From: Rhizobiales bacterium UBA697
GTDB taxonomy: Bacteria; Pseudomonadota; Alphaproteobacteria; Rhizobiales; Ancalomicrobiaceae
Length of the DNA stretch: 7,619 nucleotides
Assembly (NCBI GenBank): GCA_002298965.1
Contig: DBMN01000296.1
Coordinates: 1 to 7,619, forward strand
Direction of reading: 5' to 3'
Part shown: positions 6,716-7,619 of the stretch, piece after piece
Position numbering within the stretch: position 1 is the stretch's first letter
Layout: every line of letters starts with the position of its first letter
The notes under the pieces: generated by a model
What the model was told of the DNA's origin: nothing
What the model saw: the letters and a program-made list of their open reading frames with translations, nothing else
Database searches by the model: none
Position numbers and translations under genes: made by a program

Positions 6716-6719
6716 ATTC
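6715..6719. promoter_or_regulatory. GATTC site (CcrM-type GANTC)
   Basis: A GANTC sequence six to ten bases before the chemotaxis transducer ATG. In many alphaproteobacteria CcrM methylates GANTC and the methylation state modulates cell-cycle genes, often together with CtrA. I see no other GANTC in the intergenic region. One five-base site can easily occur by chance. Confidence 0.3.
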
Positions 6720-6724
6720 CCAGG

Positions 6725-7619
6725 ATGGCCCCGACGAGCAATGCCAGCGACATCCAGCGGCGATTGACCTTCGCGCGGATCGACAAGACCGCCGTCGCCG
6801 ATCTCCAGACCGCGTGGAAGGCAATCGAACCGGAACTCGGACCGATCCTGAAGCGGTTCTACGGACACGTGTCGGGCGAGCCCGAACTCGCGCGCCTCGT
6901 CGGGTCGCGCGGCGCCAACCTCGCCGAGGCGCAGAAGCGGCACTGGGGGCGCGTCTTCTCCGGCCGGTTCGACGACGACTACGCCCGTTCGGTGACCGAG
7001 ATCGGCATGGCGCACCACCGCATCGGCCTCGAGCCGCGCTGGTACATCGGCGCCTATCAGTTCGTTCTCAACGAGATCGTCATGCTGCTGGCGAGCAAGG
7101 CGCGGTTCCGCACCGGCGAGCTGGCGCGCACCATCACCGCCGTCAACAAGGCGGTGATGCTCGACATGGACTTCGCCATCTCGGTCTATCAGGACGTGCT
7201 GCTCGCCGAACGCAGCCGACAGGCGGCCCATGTCGCCGCCCAGGTCGAGTCCTTCCGCGGCACCTCCAGCGCCATGCTCGAGCAGGTCGGCAACAAGTCG
7301 CGCTGCCTGCTCGCGACCGCCGACGAGCTGACCTCGATCGCCGGCGGCGCCCGCGTGCAGGCGACCAACGCCGCCGCCGCTGCGGAGGAGACCTCGGCCA
7401 CCGTCGCCTCGGTCGCCGGCGCGGCCGAAGAGCTCAACGCCTCGATCAACGAGATCGGCCGGCAGATCTCGGCGGCGACCGGCATCGTGGAACGGGCCAA
7501 CGCGATGACCGGCCGCATGGCCGACTCGATCGACGTGCTGGCGCGCTCGGGCGAGAAGATCGGCGCCGTCGTCGGCCTGATCCAGGCGATCGCCGCCCAG
7601 ACCAACCTCCTCGCCCTCA
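6725..7619 (+). CDS. Globin-coupled methyl-accepting chemotaxis protein (HemAT-like), 3' end outside the window
   Basis: A cytoplasmic aerotaxis-type receptor; 298 codons are visible and the frame is still open at the window edge. Residues ~10-160 form a globin sensor domain: RLTFARID at 13-20, a probable haem-pocket Tyr46 in KRFYGHV, and GMAHHRIGLEPRWYIGAYQF (94-113), where His97 fits the proximal haem ligand in the family's H-x-RIGL-x-P-x-WYIGAY signature. No transmembrane helix or signal peptide precedes or follows it. From ~165 onward the sequence is a long Ala/Glu-rich helix with methyl-acceptor-like AEETSATVASV (220-230) and AAEELNASINEIG (233-245), then IQAIAAQTNLLAL (286-298), the start of the receptor signalling hairpin that binds CheA/CheW. 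The window ends just before the expected NAAIEAARAGE tip. Studied relatives bind oxygen at the haem and steer swimming through CheA. It is divergent from the cyclic-di-GMP gene and shares a CtrA-box region with it. Confidence 0.92.
   Translation, partial: MAPTSNASDIQRRLTFARIDKTAVADLQTAWKAIEPELGPILKRFYGHVSGEPELARLVGSRGANLAEAQKRHWGRVFSGRFDDDYARSVTEIGMAHHRIGLEPRWYIGAYQFVLNEIVMLLASKARFRTGELARTITAVNKAVMLDMDFAISVYQDVLLAERSRQAAHVAAQVESFRGTSSAMLEQVGNKSRCLLATADELTSIAGGARVQATNAAAAAEETSATVASVAGAAEELNASINEIGRQISAATGIVERANAMTGRMADSIDVLARSGEKIGAVVGLIQAIAAQTNLLAL

Larger units (their letters stand above)
6392..6724. other. Divergent intergenic region
   Basis: About 330 bases between the GGDEF/EAL ribosome-binding site and the chemotaxis transducer start, or about 295 if the upstream ATG at 6430 is used. 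It is distinctly more AT-rich than the rest of the window. It holds the CtrA box, one candidate promoter per direction, an 8-bp palindrome ATCCGGAT (6527-6534), and a short direct repeat CATTCG (twice within about 6665-6679). Open frames crossing it have no ribosome-binding site and no recognisable protein, so I see no gene here. Confidence 0.6.

Noticed and set aside
6665..7231. A 188-codon minus-strand frame opposite the chemotaxis transducer
   Set aside because: It is antisense to a clear globin domain with the family's haem signature and has no recognisable features.

Overview
The window comes from a GC-rich bacterial chromosome. Dense GC-ending codon use, a full CtrA-type box, a GANTC site and the protein types together suggest an alphaproteobacterium, probably of the Hyphomicrobiales; the order is a guess, the class is fairly secure. 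No transposase, integrase, tRNA, rRNA, CRISPR array or phage gene is visible. The window reads as ordinary chromosomal DNA carrying five genes, two of them cut by the window edges.

Layout. (1) Bases 2-1846, plus strand: a PhoX-family phosphatase (DUF839) whose first codons lie outside the window. It ends at a strong hairpin terminator (1874-1899). (2) On the minus strand, converging on that terminator, is a likely two-gene operon: a RutE-type nitroreductase-fold malonic semialdehyde reductase (2296-2889), followed 44 bases later by a small exported rubredoxin (1925-2251) with an atypical CX4C first iron-binding knuckle. (3) Bases 3002 to about 6379, minus strand: a large membrane-bound cyclic-di-GMP enzyme with a MASE1-like membrane region, three PAS domains, GGDEF and EAL. 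Both catalytic sites and the inhibitory I-site look intact. (4) A relatively AT-rich divergent intergenic region (about 6380-6724) holds a perfect, symmetric CtrA box, candidate promoters in both directions and one GATTC (CcrM-type) site. (5) From 6725 to the window edge, plus strand: a cytoplasmic globin-coupled chemotaxis transducer (HemAT-like), cut just before the tip of its signalling hairpin.

Functional reading. The right half looks like a divergent signalling pair: a gas- or oxygen-sensing chemoreceptor and a multi-sensor cyclic-di-GMP enzyme sharing a control region with a cell-cycle/motility regulator site. Control of motile-to-sessile behaviour by oxygen or energy state is a reasonable inference, not shown directly. 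The left half is metabolic: extracytoplasmic phosphate scavenging (PhoX), and a flavin reductase next to an exported iron protein whose partner cannot be identified from this window. I see no undescribed defence or mobile system; the most notable points are the CtrA box and the exported CX4C rubredoxin.
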